Shown: in pieces, positions 44,965-56,564 of the stretch
Numbering within the stretch: position 1 is the stretch's first letter
How the letters are laid out: every line of letters begins with the position of its first letter
Source of the DNA: Macrotis lagotis
Taxonomy: Eukaryota > Chordata > Mammalia > Peramelemorphia > Peramelidae
Length of the DNA stretch: 64,000 nt
Reading direction: 5' to 3'
NCBI RefSeq assembly: GCF_037893015.1
Contig: NC_133665.1
Location: 36,432,533-36,496,532, forward strand
Program-made: the position numbers and the translations under genes
The notes under the pieces: generated by a model
Database searches by the model: none
Seen by the model: the letters and a program-made list of their open reading frames with translations, nothing else
What the model was told of the DNA's origin: nothing

Positions 44965-45180
44965 AAAAGTTTGGCTAGGGGCACTAAGAGTTTGAGTGAC
45001 TTGAAAAATCATCAAATTACAATGCATTAGAGGTGGGAATAAAACCCAGTTCTTTTTAACTCCTTATATTACATCCCATCTCATGTATATATTCTCTCCA
45101 CTTTACAGATGAAGAAATTGAGATTTAGTTGATTTGCCCAAGGTCATTGGTAGTGAAACCAGGTCCTCTGACTATAGATT
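44965..45180 (-). repeat. MIR-type SINE fragments
   Basis: GAGGTGGGAATAAAACCCAG lies at 45031-45050, then TTTACAGATGAAGAAATTGA and TTTGCCCAAGGTCATTGG at 45101-45149. Confidence 0.55.
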
Positions 45181-45189
45181 TTACCTATA

Positions 45190-47105
45190 AAGTGCCTTAA
45201 AAATTTAGTAAACTCCAACCTTTCATCTATGAAATATTATTTTTCTATGATGGTTTTCTTTCAAGGAGTTCAAAACAGGTTAGGGAATCTAGAAATCACT
45301 ATTGCTGACAAAAGGTCTCGATCATTTGGGAAAGGGAGGAGTTTAAATTTCAATATATCACTATAAAATATATATTTTCTTAAATCTTAGGTAGGAGCAT
45401 ATTCATGAATCAGTTATCCTTTTAAACCTTTAAAAGATATGTTACATTGAGTCATATCATCAATATAATTTTAATATATATATTTTTAACCTTCAATATT
45501 TGCTTCAATGGTTATATATCAATTTCTAAAAGCTATATGAAGGGCAGTCAAGATGTGAATACAACTTTTCTGACTTCTAGTCAAGCATTCTTTTTATATT
45601 ATAGTAGATAAAATTCTAGACTTGGATTCATATAGACCTGAGTTTAAATCCTCCCTTCACCTTAACTGACTGGGATGTTATTTAACCTTCCTGCCTCTGT
45701 TTTTGGAGTTTTTGTAATAATAACATCTTTCTCATACTTTTTAAAAAATTCGTTAGATAATACATGTAAAATTATGTCTAAACTTTAAATTTCCCCATAA
45801 ATGAGAGGAATGATAACAATAAAATTTATTTCACTTATCAGCAAAACCAAACCCTAGCCCTTGTTTCATACACAAAGAAAAGACTGTAGGATATATTGTT
45901 CTCTAAATGTCTTACTCTTGGAAGATTGGTAGAATCTAACTGTGTTCAAGGAAGTGCCTGCTCATTGTGTAGCCTGGAATAGAGATCAACAATGCTTTGG
46001 ATACCATTCATTTAGTAGTCCTTTCTCAGGTCATTATAAAAACTTCTTTGCAAGGAGAGGCACAAAGGCATTCCCTTTTCTGCAGAACTTTTTGAGTTCA
46101 GAGGAGACTGGATGGTCATAGCCCTCCGGTGTTTGTCTGGTGTCAAGGGACTACAGATGCATTTCTGTCCAGAGTCTTTTGAGGCCATTTGGGGTATAAT
46201 TTATGTCCATCTCCATGTTGAGTAAAGGAGATGACTCACAAAGCTCTCCTAACAATAAGACCAAAGGAGTTCGAGCCATGTATATAAAGAGTTAAACAGT
46301 CCACCCTTCTTGGAGCTACCTTGACATTCAGAGGCATAGTTCCTAACCTAATCCTTTTTAAATCAGATTAGTCCATCCCCATTGCTGACAGTTCACTGAC
46401 TAGTGCCTTGCTCAAAGACAATCTCATCTGAGATGCAGAGCACTTGCCATGGTTTTATAGTATCAGAGTAGTAATTCATGCCCTGAGTAATAAAGAAACT
46501 CATTAAATGTAGAATCTCTGCTCTTGCTTTGTACTTAGACCTCCCAGTAGTTTAAGTTATGCATAATGAGGCTAAAGACTTTAAGGGATAATATAAAAAT
46601 TATCTACTATTCTTTTATATCTAAAATTGTTCATTTGTTTCCCTTCACTACATTGCTAACATAACTAGGAAACAATATATTACCCTAATTACATGTTATT
46701 TATTAGTCAGGAAGCAAATAAGTCATTTGGAGACAAATCCCTGTAGTTATTCATGGAACTGCTTTAGATGACAAAGATAGAGTAAACCAAGCAGTCTTTC
46801 ATTATATTTATTACACACTCTTTGTGCTAATGAACAATAACAGGCTTCACTGAAATAATGGTCTCAGCTCCAAGTTGTACGGAATGCTATAGAGGCCATA
46901 TTTATCAAGGGTATGTCCATGTCGGGTTTTGGGAGCCTTTTGTGTCATTGCCTTCTATTGAAGGCTCTTGGTGGATGGAAAACAAAAGGAGTTTGGGCAA
47001 TTTTCAAAAGACAATGAATACTGGTTCTAAAAAAAACAACCTGTATGCAACACTTCCTTATGGAAATAAAATGATTATTGATCTTTTCATACTTATCTAT
47101 AGAAA
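45190..47105. other. Largely unassigned, single-copy-looking sequence
   Basis: No repeats were recognised over about 1.9 kb. 45980-46320 and 46690-46870 are high-complexity and could include conserved noncoding elements (for example CTTTGTGCTAATGAACAATA). The 83-codon frame at 46858-47109 has no domain. Confidence 0.4.
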
Positions 47106-47107
47106 GT

Positions 47108-47299
47108 AATATATATATATATATATATATAGACATATATATATATATATTCTTTCCCTATGGTAAATAAAATGGAGTATGTATTTGCATATATAGATAT
47201 GAATACATGTATTATGTACATTCAGAATACATTCACACATGTGTGTGTTATATATGTGTGTATACATACATGTATGCATACTCCATATATATGCATATA

Positions 47300-47344
<45 letters not shown>
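47108..47344 (+). repeat. (TA)n ... (GA)n microsatellite cluster
   Basis: TA units lie at 47108-47150. A loosely repetitive TATG/TACA-rich stretch follows, then about 20 perfect GA units at 47304-47344. Confidence 0.95.
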
Positions 47345-47351
<7 letters not shown>

Positions 47352-47384
47352 GATTCTGAGAAATTATTTAGTATAGTATATACA

Positions 47385-47585
47385 AAGGGCCACTCAGAGT
47401 TGGAAAGACCTTATTTCAAATCCTATCCTTGACCAATGTGGTCTGCTGAGTAAATCACTTAACCTCTTGATGTCTGAGACAACTTTCCAAGATTATAACG
47501 TTTCAGACCAGTTGCTGCTCTGATTTAGTGAAGGAATTCCACACTGGGAAGTCTATACCCAAAATGTCATAGAACCAACCTTATC
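47385..47585 (+). repeat. tRNA-SINE, marsupial long-tail type
   Basis: The core 'tgagtaaatcacttaacctc' is followed by CTGAGACAACTTTCCAAGAT and 'gtgaaggaattccacactgg'. It has the same tail plan as 1880-2130. Confidence 0.55.
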
Positions 47586-47934
47586 ATCCGTATTCCAAGA
47601 ATACCTGTAAAAATAAAAACAAGAACCTTATGGTCCTAAGATTTCTCTTTGAAATCATCTAGTACAATACATGCACAAATATACATAGATTTGTGTGTAT
47701 GAATCTTTTTTCTCTGATAGGAACTTCAAAAATTATTTGTTAAATACTTAATCTTGAACATCAATTTATCTCTAACTTTTCTTGGTAACTATTTACATTT
47801 AATTAATTTTAATACATGGAGTATCATAACAGTTCTTAAGTTTCTCTTTCTAAATTAACATGAGGATTTTTTCTTTTTCTCTTATTTATTTTTCCTCATA
47901 TGATCATAGTAAATGTATAAATGAATAATGCTAA

Positions 47935-48190
47935 TAACAATAATTAGCATCTATATTATGCTTTAAGATTTAAAAATATTTTACAGGTATTATTATTTTT
48001 GATCATCTGAACAACCCTGGGAAGTGATATCTTTATTCTCATTTTACAAATGAGGAAACTGAGGCAGGTAGAGGCTAAGGAAGTTGCTCCATGGTCACAT
48101 AGCTAATAAGTGTCTGAGGATGAATTTGAACTCATATTTTCCTGACTCCAGGTCAAGCATTATTGGTTGTACCACTTAGCTATCTCTACA
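47935..48190 (-). repeat. MIR/CORE-type SINE, near full length
   Basis: In antisense order: 'caataattagcatctatatt', 'catctgaacaaccctgggaa', CATTTTACAAATGAGGAAAC, TGGTCACATAGCTAATAAGT and 'aagcattattggttgtacca'. Confidence 0.75.
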
Positions 48191-48229
48191 TTTCTGGTTG
48201 TCAATCCCTTCTCTAGATATCTAAGTGTG

Positions 48230-48615
48230 AAGTAATGTAATATAGGGGTCCAGAGGTCCTGACTTCAAATATATCCTCAGACTCTTACTATCTGTGTGAT
48301 CCTGGGCAAGTCATTTAACCTCTGTTTGTCTCAGTTTCCTCATCTGTAAAATGGGGATGATAATAATAATAATAATACTATCTTACAGGGTTATTATTAG
48401 GATGCGTCTATTAAGAATGTTGATGTTAAGTACTTAGCACAATTTCTTCAGCAATCATTAACTACTATTAGCTTATTATTGCATAGAGGCATTTCCATTT
48501 CTGACTAACAGAGTGTTAAGGATCAGTCATTTAACTTTATGAGTCCTTCATCTATAAAATTGGAATGGCAATATTTATGCTACCTCCCTCTGAGAGTTGT
48601 GAGACTATTAAAGTT
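48230..48615 (+). repeat. Two MIR-type SINEs
   Basis: 48230-48440 has TGATCCTGGGCAAGTCATTT, CAGTTTCCTCATCTGTAAAA and a short TAA run. 48490-48615 has CCTTCATCTATAAAATTGGA and 'tctgagagttgtgagactat'. Confidence 0.65.
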
Positions 48616-48619
48616 TAAT

Positions 48620-49520
48620 TAAAAAAAACCAGGAGTTCTTTGTATCTATGTATGTATCTATTGCTCACTACTGTAAATTGTGAACCAAATGCTCACAAAT
48701 TGCCAGTGATGCAAGACAAAGGTTGCCTTCGCCACTCCACCCCTCTGATCTTGCTAAGTGAACCTCCAGGGTAATTTGTATGGCTCTGGCACTTAGAAGC
48801 TAGTGGAATGATGGGAGTTGAAAGAAAGCCCAGACCTTTTGGTATTCTTTTTGTGATTTCACAATTGGGGATAAATTTCAGTTATAGCCAATTTATTAAT
48901 TATGGAAAGAACATATTTTGATTATCCAAAAAATTGTGAATTAATGATCTTGAGCATTTCCAAATATTATCATTGGTACAGAGGAAGAGCCAAGATAGAA
49001 AACCCTTCTTGATGAACCACTTTTTTTTTAAGAAAATAAATCTTGTAAATAGAACTTTACAAAATGAGCATCTCACACTCTTATATAGCAACCTTTTCTG
49101 TAGTTCTTGTAAAAAAATCTTTCTTTTTGAAAGAATCCATAGACTCCATGCCTTTAGGTTCACAACAAGGGAGAAATCTTGCTGTCTATTTGTATTTTAA
49201 GCAAGTTGTCTAGGCCTGTGGTAGCTCTAAGAGGGAAAACATTCTTATTTCACTTCTTTCAGGATAATTGAACCAATATGTTAGCACTTAGAATTGTTGC
49301 CTGATGGGTACCAGAACTGTGTTTGAGGATTAAACCACAGATAACAAAAGAGTATAGAAAAAAAATCTAGCAGGGAATGAAGCCAAGAAATTCAGCTGGG
49401 ACCATCTCTCCTTTTGAATTAGCAGATTTACCCTTCAGTTGCTTTTCATTCAAACATTTGTCTAGCTCTTCTTCAAAACTGTCTATTGCAGTTTCTCCTC
49501 CATAGGAGTATACAGCAGGA
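48620..49520. other. Unassigned sequence
   Basis: No repeat or gene was recognised. Frames at 48900-49163 and 48973-49200 are opposite-strand shadows of one AT-rich stretch. Confidence 0.45.
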
Positions 49521-49524
49521 TTTC

Positions 49525-49625
49525 CCGTCCCAGATCAGACCACTGGTGCATGTAGCCTGCCTGGGATGCTAACTTTGGCAGGTGGCCAGGAATAAGGTTT
49601 CATGAGGCAAACAAACAACAATGCA
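49525..49625 (-). mobile_element. Possible ancient CR1 fragment
   Basis: CCAGATCAGACCACTGGTGC and 'ttggcaggtggccaggaat' resemble antisense CR1 text of the 'ATCAGACCAGTGGTCCAT' type known from reptiles and mammals. Confidence 0.4.
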
Positions 49626-49629
49626 TATT

Positions 49630-50132
49630 GCCAATTATCTGAGGCTGTGAAACTGGATGAGCTTGTGGGTGGTGGGAGGGGGTAAAACAACCATGGGGAA
49701 ATGATCAGTTTAGGGACAGGCATGAAGTTTTCTTCAAGAACTGACTCACCCATCCCTGCTCTAAATCCTTTCTAAGCTCCTCACGGAGATCAAATAAAGT
49801 TAGTTTGTCAAATATATATTTTGGAAAACCTGTCTCTGAGTCAAGAGCTATGAGAGCAAGTGAGCCCAGGCTAACTCTATAAATCCTGTTAGAATGATAA
49901 ACCCCTCTAAATCTTCTCCTCTCTGCTTTTGGCTTCTGCACCATGGCAATATTTTTGCAGAACTAGTGAGGAGTCTCAGGCGGGATCTCTAACTTCAGCC
50001 AATTATGTGGCCCCGAGATTATTTCTGGGTAATGTTTAATTCATCAAGAAATGTGTACTTGGTGACTCAGTAAAAACCCCAAGTATTTGACCTTGGCATA
50101 GTCACATTAACCCAAGCTTTTCAACTACTTTA

Positions 50133-50134
<2 letters not shown>
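49630..50134. other. Unassigned sequence
   Basis: A 79-codon minus frame (49705-49944) has a basic N-terminus and no known domain. No repeat was recognised. Confidence 0.4.
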
Positions 50135-50167
<33 letters not shown>

Positions 50168-50254
50168 TGTCTGTCTGTTTGTCTTGGGGAAAATCTAATA
50201 TGTAACCCAGAAAAATGGTAACAACCATAGCTCACATCTCAAAAGTTCTTTGTA

Positions 50255-50310
<56 letters not shown>
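50135..50310 (+). repeat. (TG)n and (AT)n microsatellites
   Basis: GT units lie at 50135-50166, CTGT units to 50178, then 25 perfect AT units at 50261-50310. Confidence 0.97.
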
Positions 50311-50312
<2 letters not shown>

Positions 50313-50374
50313 CACTGACCATCACATGGTTCTCAAGAGTTAGTTTCTTACAGGTATTGGACAATGAATTGTCC

Positions 50375-50470
50375 AATTTTATGACTAGGAAACTGAGAAT
50401 TTAATTGATTTGTCCAAGGAGAAGAAGCTAGGAAGTGGACAATTTGAAATTAAAATTCATACTTTTTGCC
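50375..50470 (-). repeat. MIR-type SINE fragment
   Basis: ATGACTAGGAAACTGAGAAT, then 'gatttgtccaaggagaag'. Confidence 0.55.
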
Positions 50471-50554
50471 ATCAGATCTTGTTACTATACCCAAGAATTA
50501 CAAAAGATTCTTATTTAGATAAGTAAAATCAAAAGATACCTTGGAGTGATGGAC

Positions 50555-50735
50555 TGCCTTGGAGCCAGAAAGACCTTAGGGTTAAGTCATGCTTTTAATA
50601 GATCAGTTTTGTTATTATAGTTAACTCATATAACTTCTCAGTGCCCCATTAGGCTCTAAGACAATAAATTCCTGAAGAATCAATCACCTATTTTCATCAG
50701 AAGAGAGCAATTCCACACCAATGAAATCCAAAGTT
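50555..50735 (+). repeat. tRNA-SINE, marsupial long-tail type
   Basis: It ends with 'caattccacaccaatgaaat', matching the tail near 415. The head has 'ccttggagccagaaagacct'. Confidence 0.55.
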
Positions 50736-50789
50736 CTGAATACCCACCTTTTCAAAAAAAAAAAACCATAGTCTTAGTTTAGAAGAGAA

Positions 50790-51040
50790 GGGATAATAGT
50801 AACAATGCCTTTCAGTTTATAAGATGCATTCACATTCTTATCTTATCATCCTAAAATCATTTGACCCTCACAATAACACTGAGGTAAGTAGGGGTCAAGG
50901 ATTATCATCCTCATTTTACAGATGAGGAAATTGAGTTGAAAGAGGTTAAGCAATTTGCCCAAGGTCACTAAATGGTGAAGTTAAGGCTGCACCCAAGTGT
51001 TTTGACCCCCTAGCCCAGTGATCTTTTCACTTTATCATCT
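50790..51040 (-). repeat. MIR/CORE-type SINE
   Basis: Antisense: CCTCACAATAACACTGAGGT, ATTTTACAGATGAGGAAATT and TTTGCCCAAGGTCACTAAAT. Confidence 0.75.
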
Positions 51041-51239
51041 TTACTTCAAAATTGAATTGGAAAAAAAAAAACTGTATTCTTGGATTCATGTTAAACATCA
51101 GAGTAGATAAAGAAAGGTAGGGGGAGAGAAGATATTTAAACTGAATTTATTAACAGTAAAAACTTTATATTTAGAGACCTCAGAGATCATCTAGTTCAAC
51201 CTAATTATTTTAAAATAAAGAAATTGGCATCCATAGAAG

Positions 51240-51430
51240 CTAAATGACTAAGAGATGGTGTAATATAGGGACTGGAGTCAGAGGACCTGGGATTCAAATA
51301 TCACCTATTTCCTCTTTGACCATATTTAAGACATTGCACCTCCCTGGATTCAGTTTCTTCATCTGTAAAATAAAGTGGTCATTCAGATGACTTCAAAGTT
51401 TTATTATGTCACAAGATCTATGACCCTATG
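51240..51430 (+). repeat. MIR-type SINE with CR1/L3-like tail
   Basis: GGGACTGGAGTCAGAGGACC, TTCAGTTTCTTCATCTGTAA and 'tcagatgacttcaaagtttt'. Confidence 0.65.
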
Positions 51431-51649
51431 GTTTTGATTCTCAATGTCCCATAACTGGGTAGTATCAGAGTCAAAAAGAGCTTTTTCAATCATAATCATT
51501 GCTAAGTTTTTATCAAATGTTATTCTCAGTACTATGTGCTTGGAATATGGTCCTTATCATCAAAAAAACACACTTAATGGGGGTGAGTAAAAACAGACTT
51601 GTAAAAGTAATACTAATTTAAATAAATTAAATGCTTAATGGAAATATGA

Positions 51650-51860
51650 AATACTTGGAGAGCACATGTGGTAATGATCACTTACATCTGCTGAAAAGAA
51701 TAGGAAGGCAGGGGAGACAGGAAGGTCTTCATGGGGAGATAGCATCTGAATTTGGCTTTGAAAGATGGTTCTTGAAAGATGTTAATGGATGTAGATCTGA
51801 GCAGGAGAGGAGGTGAGGAAAGTAACTTCAAGATGAAAGGAGAAGGGTGAGCACACATTC
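51650..51860 (-). mobile_element. L2-like LINE fragment (antisense)
   Basis: 'caggaaggtcttcatgggga' and TGAATTTGGCTTTGAAAGAT resemble antisense L2 text. The 61-codon plus frame here is a by-product. Confidence 0.45.
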
Positions 51861-52009
51861 AAATATTGACAAATATCAATATGCTATGATTTCTTCCTCA
51901 TTATTAAAAGACATTTATTAAACACCTGCCTGAGTGGGTGATAAAAGGTTTATTGCTGTAAAGAAACTGGTGGTTGGACTTAATCTCTACCCTACAAATT
52001 TTCAAGCTA

Positions 52010-52700
52010 ATTAAGCTAGTCTTCCCTTCAACAGCTTTGTCCACATAAGGAAGACATAAGTTTTAGGTTTTTTTTTAATTGTTTGTTTTTAATCCTGAAA
52101 AAGATGAAAGTATACCATGTACCCACATTCCTTTCTGACAAGCTCTTGGAGTGCCAGTCTTTTCTATTTTCAGTTTTAGTTGAGTGTTTTTTTGGCATGC
52201 CCTTAGCCAAGACCATATGCTACCTCCCAGGACTGATTATTGTCTGCACTAAAAACATTCTAAGGGGGCCTTAATCAATCTAATTCCTTTCAATTTTCAA
52301 TGTAAATTGTTAGATGTAGGTAGTGAGTCAGAACAACATAGCACTTCCAACTTCTGAATTTGTTCCTTTGTAGCATTGTACCATTGAACATTATCATACG
52401 CAGATGAATATCTGGAAATCACAAATGGGTTTGTGATTTCCCTGATATGGCTATCCCTTTCGGTGATGCATTTTGTAACCCATTCCTGCTTGCCCCTCCT
52501 AGTTAACTCTTTTCTATGTCCTCCTAGATTTGTCATCAGGGACCCATGCAATGTGTTGAGAGCCTTCTTTAATTATTCTTGATATTGTGAGGATATTGGA
52601 CCATCCTAAAGTTATTCCTCACCCAGTTCAAGGCTAGCTCATCTTCTTTTCAAGTCATACTTTTCTTTGATGTCATCTCTATTTGTGATACATTGCAGCC
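52010..52700. other. Unidentified block with an 84-codon minus frame
   Basis: The minus frame 52297-52551 contains RRGKQEWVTKCITERDSHIR. I do not recognise it. A poly(T) run lies at 52069-52078 (A-rich on minus), which would fit a minus-strand retrocopy or LINE piece ending there. No target duplication was found. Confidence 0.3.
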
Positions 52701-52954
52701 TGCTCACAACAACATGTATTTCCCCACTGACTTCTGAGTGATGCTCAATTTGAATTCCATAACTTAAAAATATCTAAAAACATCTTCATTTCATGAAGCA
52801 GTTCAAGATCATTATAGAAGTTCTGCAATTTCTCATGTGCAAGCCAGTATCAATTACAGAAAATCTTAAGATCCCAAGAAAAATATTTTTATTAAGCTAA
52901 GTAATTTGTCCTTGATGTTTTTTCCTTTCATTTTTCTCCAATCTATTATGTAAT

Positions 52955-53195
52955 ATAAAAATAGAATTTATGTAGTCTTTTAAGTTTTACAGTGCTTTAT
53001 AAATATTAATTTCTATCCTCATAGTAACCCTGGGAGATAGGTGCTATTATTAATCCCATTTTGCAGATGAAGAGACTGAGGTAGCAGAAGTTGAATGATT
53101 TGCCAAGGTTCAAACAGCAAATAAGAATTTGAGGCCAGATTGAACCGGGAGTTTTCCTGACTGCAGTTCTAGTATTCAATCCCATGTGCTATTTA
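52955..53195 (-). repeat. MIR/CORE-type SINE, near full length
   Basis: 'ttacagtgctttataaatat', 'gtaaccctgggagataggtg', CCATTTTGCAGATGAAGAGA and 'tttgccaaggttcaaacagc', in antisense order. Confidence 0.75.
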
Positions 53196-53199
53196 GCAT

Positions 53200-53920
53200 C
53201 TATCAGTTCAGTAACAAGGGCCACATATCCAACAGAGGCCAGTCCCAACAATGTAGACTTTAACAGGAACCATCTACAATGTCCAGAATCCATGTCCTGG
53301 GCTAGATGAATCATCTTCAGGGAAAAGGACTGACATTATTGAAAGGAGGGGGAGGGAGAATTAGCCGACATGAAGGCTCATTCACCTCTGACTTTCTGGA
53401 AATGTGGTTTCTTTAGGTCAGTGGCAAGTGCGTCAGCAGAACAACAGGCTGGGCCCCACTGTGATGGATGGCCATGAATGAAGGGCACTCATGGGTTCAC
53501 TCAGAGTGATTTATATTTGTGGACACAAATGGAGGCTACTGGCTTGAAAATGAGATGGTGGATGGGGTAGAGGAGGCAGCAAAAATCAGTGATGTGCATA
53601 TTGGACTTCAGGCTGTGAAAAGTCTGGAATTTCGATCTTCCCATCATAGTCCCTATTTCACCATTCCTAAGCCTGACAGAGACAACTCAGGAGCTGCCCT
53701 TGCTAAGTCTAGTGGGAACCTCAGTGTAGAAATGATGCTGCATGCATTTAGAAAAGAAATATCTATCAGAGGAGTGTGCCTTTTTTCCCATGCCAGGGAA
53801 TGAATGGTGTAAAATGCAGACTGTCTCCACAGAGGTGAAGTGAAGAGGAAAATTGGAGGCAGCTAGCTGAATAATTCAGACCAGGCATCTCCTTACCCCC
53901 TCCTCTACTATAGTCTTACC
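53200..53920. other. Single-copy-looking sequence, 94-codon frame
   Basis: No repeat was recognised. The plus frame 53519-53803 has no domain or splice context. The stretch is less AT-rich than its surroundings and could be conserved noncoding sequence. Confidence 0.35.
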
Positions 53921-53924
53921 TTTG

Positions 53925-54340
53925 CTGAAACACTAACTCCCTGAGGGCAGGAACCATGGCTTATACTTCGGAAAACTCTACACAGTTGTCCAGGAGCACT
54001 GCTTAGCAAATAGCTTTTAATTTATTAGTTGATGTTATCCAGATTGATTTGAGACAAAGCATTGTGTAGTGTATTGACAATTGGCTTCTGGACAAGAATT
54101 GCTGTTATTGCTTGTCCTTTGTTCTCCAAGAGGACAAGACAACAAGAAGATGAAGGAAGATCTGGGTTCAAGTCCTTCTCTGATCTATTGGCTGTGGCCG
54201 TGGTGAGTTATTTGAGCTCTCAGTGCTTTAGACAACCTAAGATTCTTAAGTCTTCAGAGAAAGTGCATATCTAGATTGGGGTAGAGAGAATTTCCTCATT
54301 CAGGAATTCTCTATATGAAAGCATGGGTCTAGTTCTTAAC
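53925..54340 (+). repeat. L2 3'-end fragment and long-tail SINE
   Basis: 53925-54035 has CTCCCTGAGGGCAGGAACCA (L2 3' end). 54150-54340 has GATCTGGGTTCAAGTCCTTC and 'tagagagaatttcctcattc' (SINE tail type of 1880-2130). Confidence 0.5.
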
Positions 54341-54667
54341 TGAATTCTCTATACAAAATAAATTAATAAGATAACTCCTCATTCACTTTGCCTTATAGAT
54401 AAGTTAACTGGACCTGTGATTTCAATAGTACAGGGAGAATCTGGTAAACTTCTTTCTCTAACCAATGTAGATTGTACTTTATCTGAAATTTAGAATTTTT
54501 TATTTAAAATTTCTTTTTCAAATTTCATTTATTTCATTCTAAATTTGAGAAATAAAGCAAGAATTTTCATAATATAGTAGAATAGAAAAAAGATGATTTT
54601 ACACAAAACTGAAAATGTATTATGTACTACTTGCTATTAGTTTTAAATTTTTAATAAAGGTATCATG

Positions 54668-55012
54668 CAATTTTTTTTCCTTTTATTCTTCTTTCCCCTC
54701 ATTTCTCCCCCCGATGGCTACCAATAGACATGCAAATACAAACACTCACATAAAGAAAACCATTTTATATATACTTCCATATATATCAACTTTCTCTCAG
54801 GTTGAAGATAGCATCTTCCTTTACATGACCTTTGCAGTTAATTTGGGAATTTACAATAGTCAAAGTTACTTAGTCATTCTAAGCTGTTCTTGAAACAATA
54901 TTGTTATTACTGTATACAACATTTACTTGGTTCTGCTCATTTCATTCTTCATTATTTCATGTACCTTTTTCTAAGATCATCAAGCTCATCATTTCTTATA
55001 GCACTTGAGAGT
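54668..55012 (-). mobile_element. L1 3' end (antisense)
   Basis: T-rich start, 'atggctaccaatagacatgc', AACAATATTGTTATTACTGT, TTGGTTCTGCTCATTTCATT and 'tcatcatttcttatagcac'. It is from a subfamily older than the 8.9 kb copy. Its first 150 bp is the inverted partner of 55747-55905. Confidence 0.8.
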
Positions 55013-55085
55013 TTCTTGGGAGTAGAATAAATGTCTTATGCGATAAGTATCAGACTAGCTTGACTTTGAGGCAAGCTTTTTTGTA

Positions 55086-55087
<2 letters not shown>

Positions 55088-55143
<56 letters not shown>
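55088..55143 (+). repeat. (AC)n microsatellite
   Basis: 28 perfect AC units. Confidence 0.97.
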
Positions 55144-55144
<1 letters not shown>

Positions 55145-55145
<1 letters not shown>

Positions 55146-55645
55146 CTCTATCTCTTAGTAAAGACCCTTTAGAGTCCCCCAAACCTTTTACTTCTATGAA
55201 TGACGACAGCTACCAAGAAAGAAAAATCAAATCCATGCTCTACTGTGCAATTACCAGCTTTCCTCTCTCAATATGAAAACATTCCTCTCCAAAGCTGTGG
55301 TTCCATTCTTTCCTAATGACTGAGGAGGGAAATGAGAGATGCTTAGGGACCAGTGGAGAGAAAGATAAAAATGCCTACTCCAATTTTCCCAGCTCTTACT
55401 CTATAGGAAGTTTCAGGCACATTCTTCACTTTTGACTTTGATTCTTTCAAGGGCTCTTTTAGATGGGGTCTACCATTCTAAGTCTATTACTGGTACCCCA
55501 TAATGATTGAGAATCATATCTTTGTCATGATTACTGAAATATCAGGACCAAACTCAAAGAACATTGTGTTTTCCTTATGTATGTGGTATCATTGATGGAA
55601 AGACTAGCAGAATTAGATTATAAATCCTATAGATCAAGGAATAAG
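55145..55645. other. Unassigned sequence
   Basis: No repeat or gene was recognised. Confidence 0.5.
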
Positions 55646-55647
55646 TC

Positions 55648-56060
55648 TAGTTAATAATAATAGCTAATGTTTATATATGGTCTACTATGGGCCAAGTTCT
55701 TTACAAATATTATCTTATGCTCACAACAACCCTAGAGAGACACGTGAAGGAAGATGCTATCTCCATCCTGAGAAAAAGTTGATATACGGAAGTATATATA
55801 AAATGGTTTTATATCTGTGAGTATTTGTATGTGCATATCTATTGGTAGTCATTGGGGGGGGGTGGGGGAAAGAAGAATAAAAGAAAAAAAGAAAATTACA
55901 TAACTTTATTATGAATTTATTATCATCCTCATTTTACAGCTGAGAAAACTGAGGAAGATATTAAATGACTTGCTTATCTAATTAATGCTTGAGGTTAGAT
56001 TTGAACCTTGTTTTTCTAACCCCAGGCCTGGCACTCTATCCAATGCCCCACCTACTTCGC
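55648..56060 (-). repeat. MIR/CORE-type SINE split by an L1 piece
   Basis: The left part has TCTTATGCTCACAACAACCC. The right part (from about 55911) has CATTTTACAGCTGAGAAAAC and 'ggttagatttgaaccttg'. The L1 piece between them is younger. Confidence 0.7.
55747..55905 (+). mobile_element. L1 3' end, 5'-truncated
   Basis: GGAAGATGCTATCTCCATCC through AGTATATATAAAATGGTTTT to 'gtctattggtag'-like text and an A-rich end. It is the sense version of 54663-54816. Confidence 0.8.
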
Positions 56061-56073
56061 AGCATATTAAATA

Positions 56074-56227
56074 TTTTTTTTTTAGATTTTTGCAAGGCAG
56101 TGGGGTTAAGTGGCTTGGCCAAGGCCACACAGCTAGGTAATTATTAAGTGTCTGAGGTTGGATTTGAACTCAGGTACTCCTGACTCCAGGGCTGGTGCTC
56201 TATCCACTGCGCCACCTAGCCCCCCCC
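56074..56227 (-). repeat. Young tRNA-SINE
   Basis: Antisense: TTTTTGCAAGGCAGTGGGGT, GGTAATTATTAAGTGTCTGA and TATCCACTGCGCCACCTAGC. Confidence 0.95.
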
Positions 56228-56299
56228 AATATCCAATATTTTAAGAAAAAAAGTTCAGTGCCTAAAGTTTTGTCATAGTCATAGAATTGCTTAATCGAA

Positions 56300-56560
56300 C
56301 TTGGAGTTCTAGGACTTGAGTTTAATCATGTATCTGACATTTACTGTAAATATGCCCTGAACAAAGTCATTTGACTCCTTTGAGACTTCATTTTTTCATC
56401 TCTTGAGGGTATAGATTAGACTAGATGACCTCCAAGCACTTCACTGTTCCTCTCTGAGACTCAGTTTTCTCATCCGTAAAATGATGGAATTGAATCAATT
56501 GTTGAATGGCGAATCAATTGTTGATTCAATTGACCTCAAATGTTTCTTCTGTTTCTAGAC
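56300..56560 (+). repeat. MIR-type SINEs with CR1/L3-like tails
   Basis: 'gactagatgacctccaagca' at 56418-56437 ends one copy. TCAGTTTTCTCATCCGTAAA starts a second, which contains a short repeat of GAATCAATTGTTGA near 56493-56530. Confidence 0.6.
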
Positions 56561-56564
56561 ATAG

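Noticed and set aside
49705-49944. 79-codon minus frame with a basic N-terminus
   Set aside because: No domain, no splice or promoter context, and a length within chance expectation. Left as unassigned sequence.
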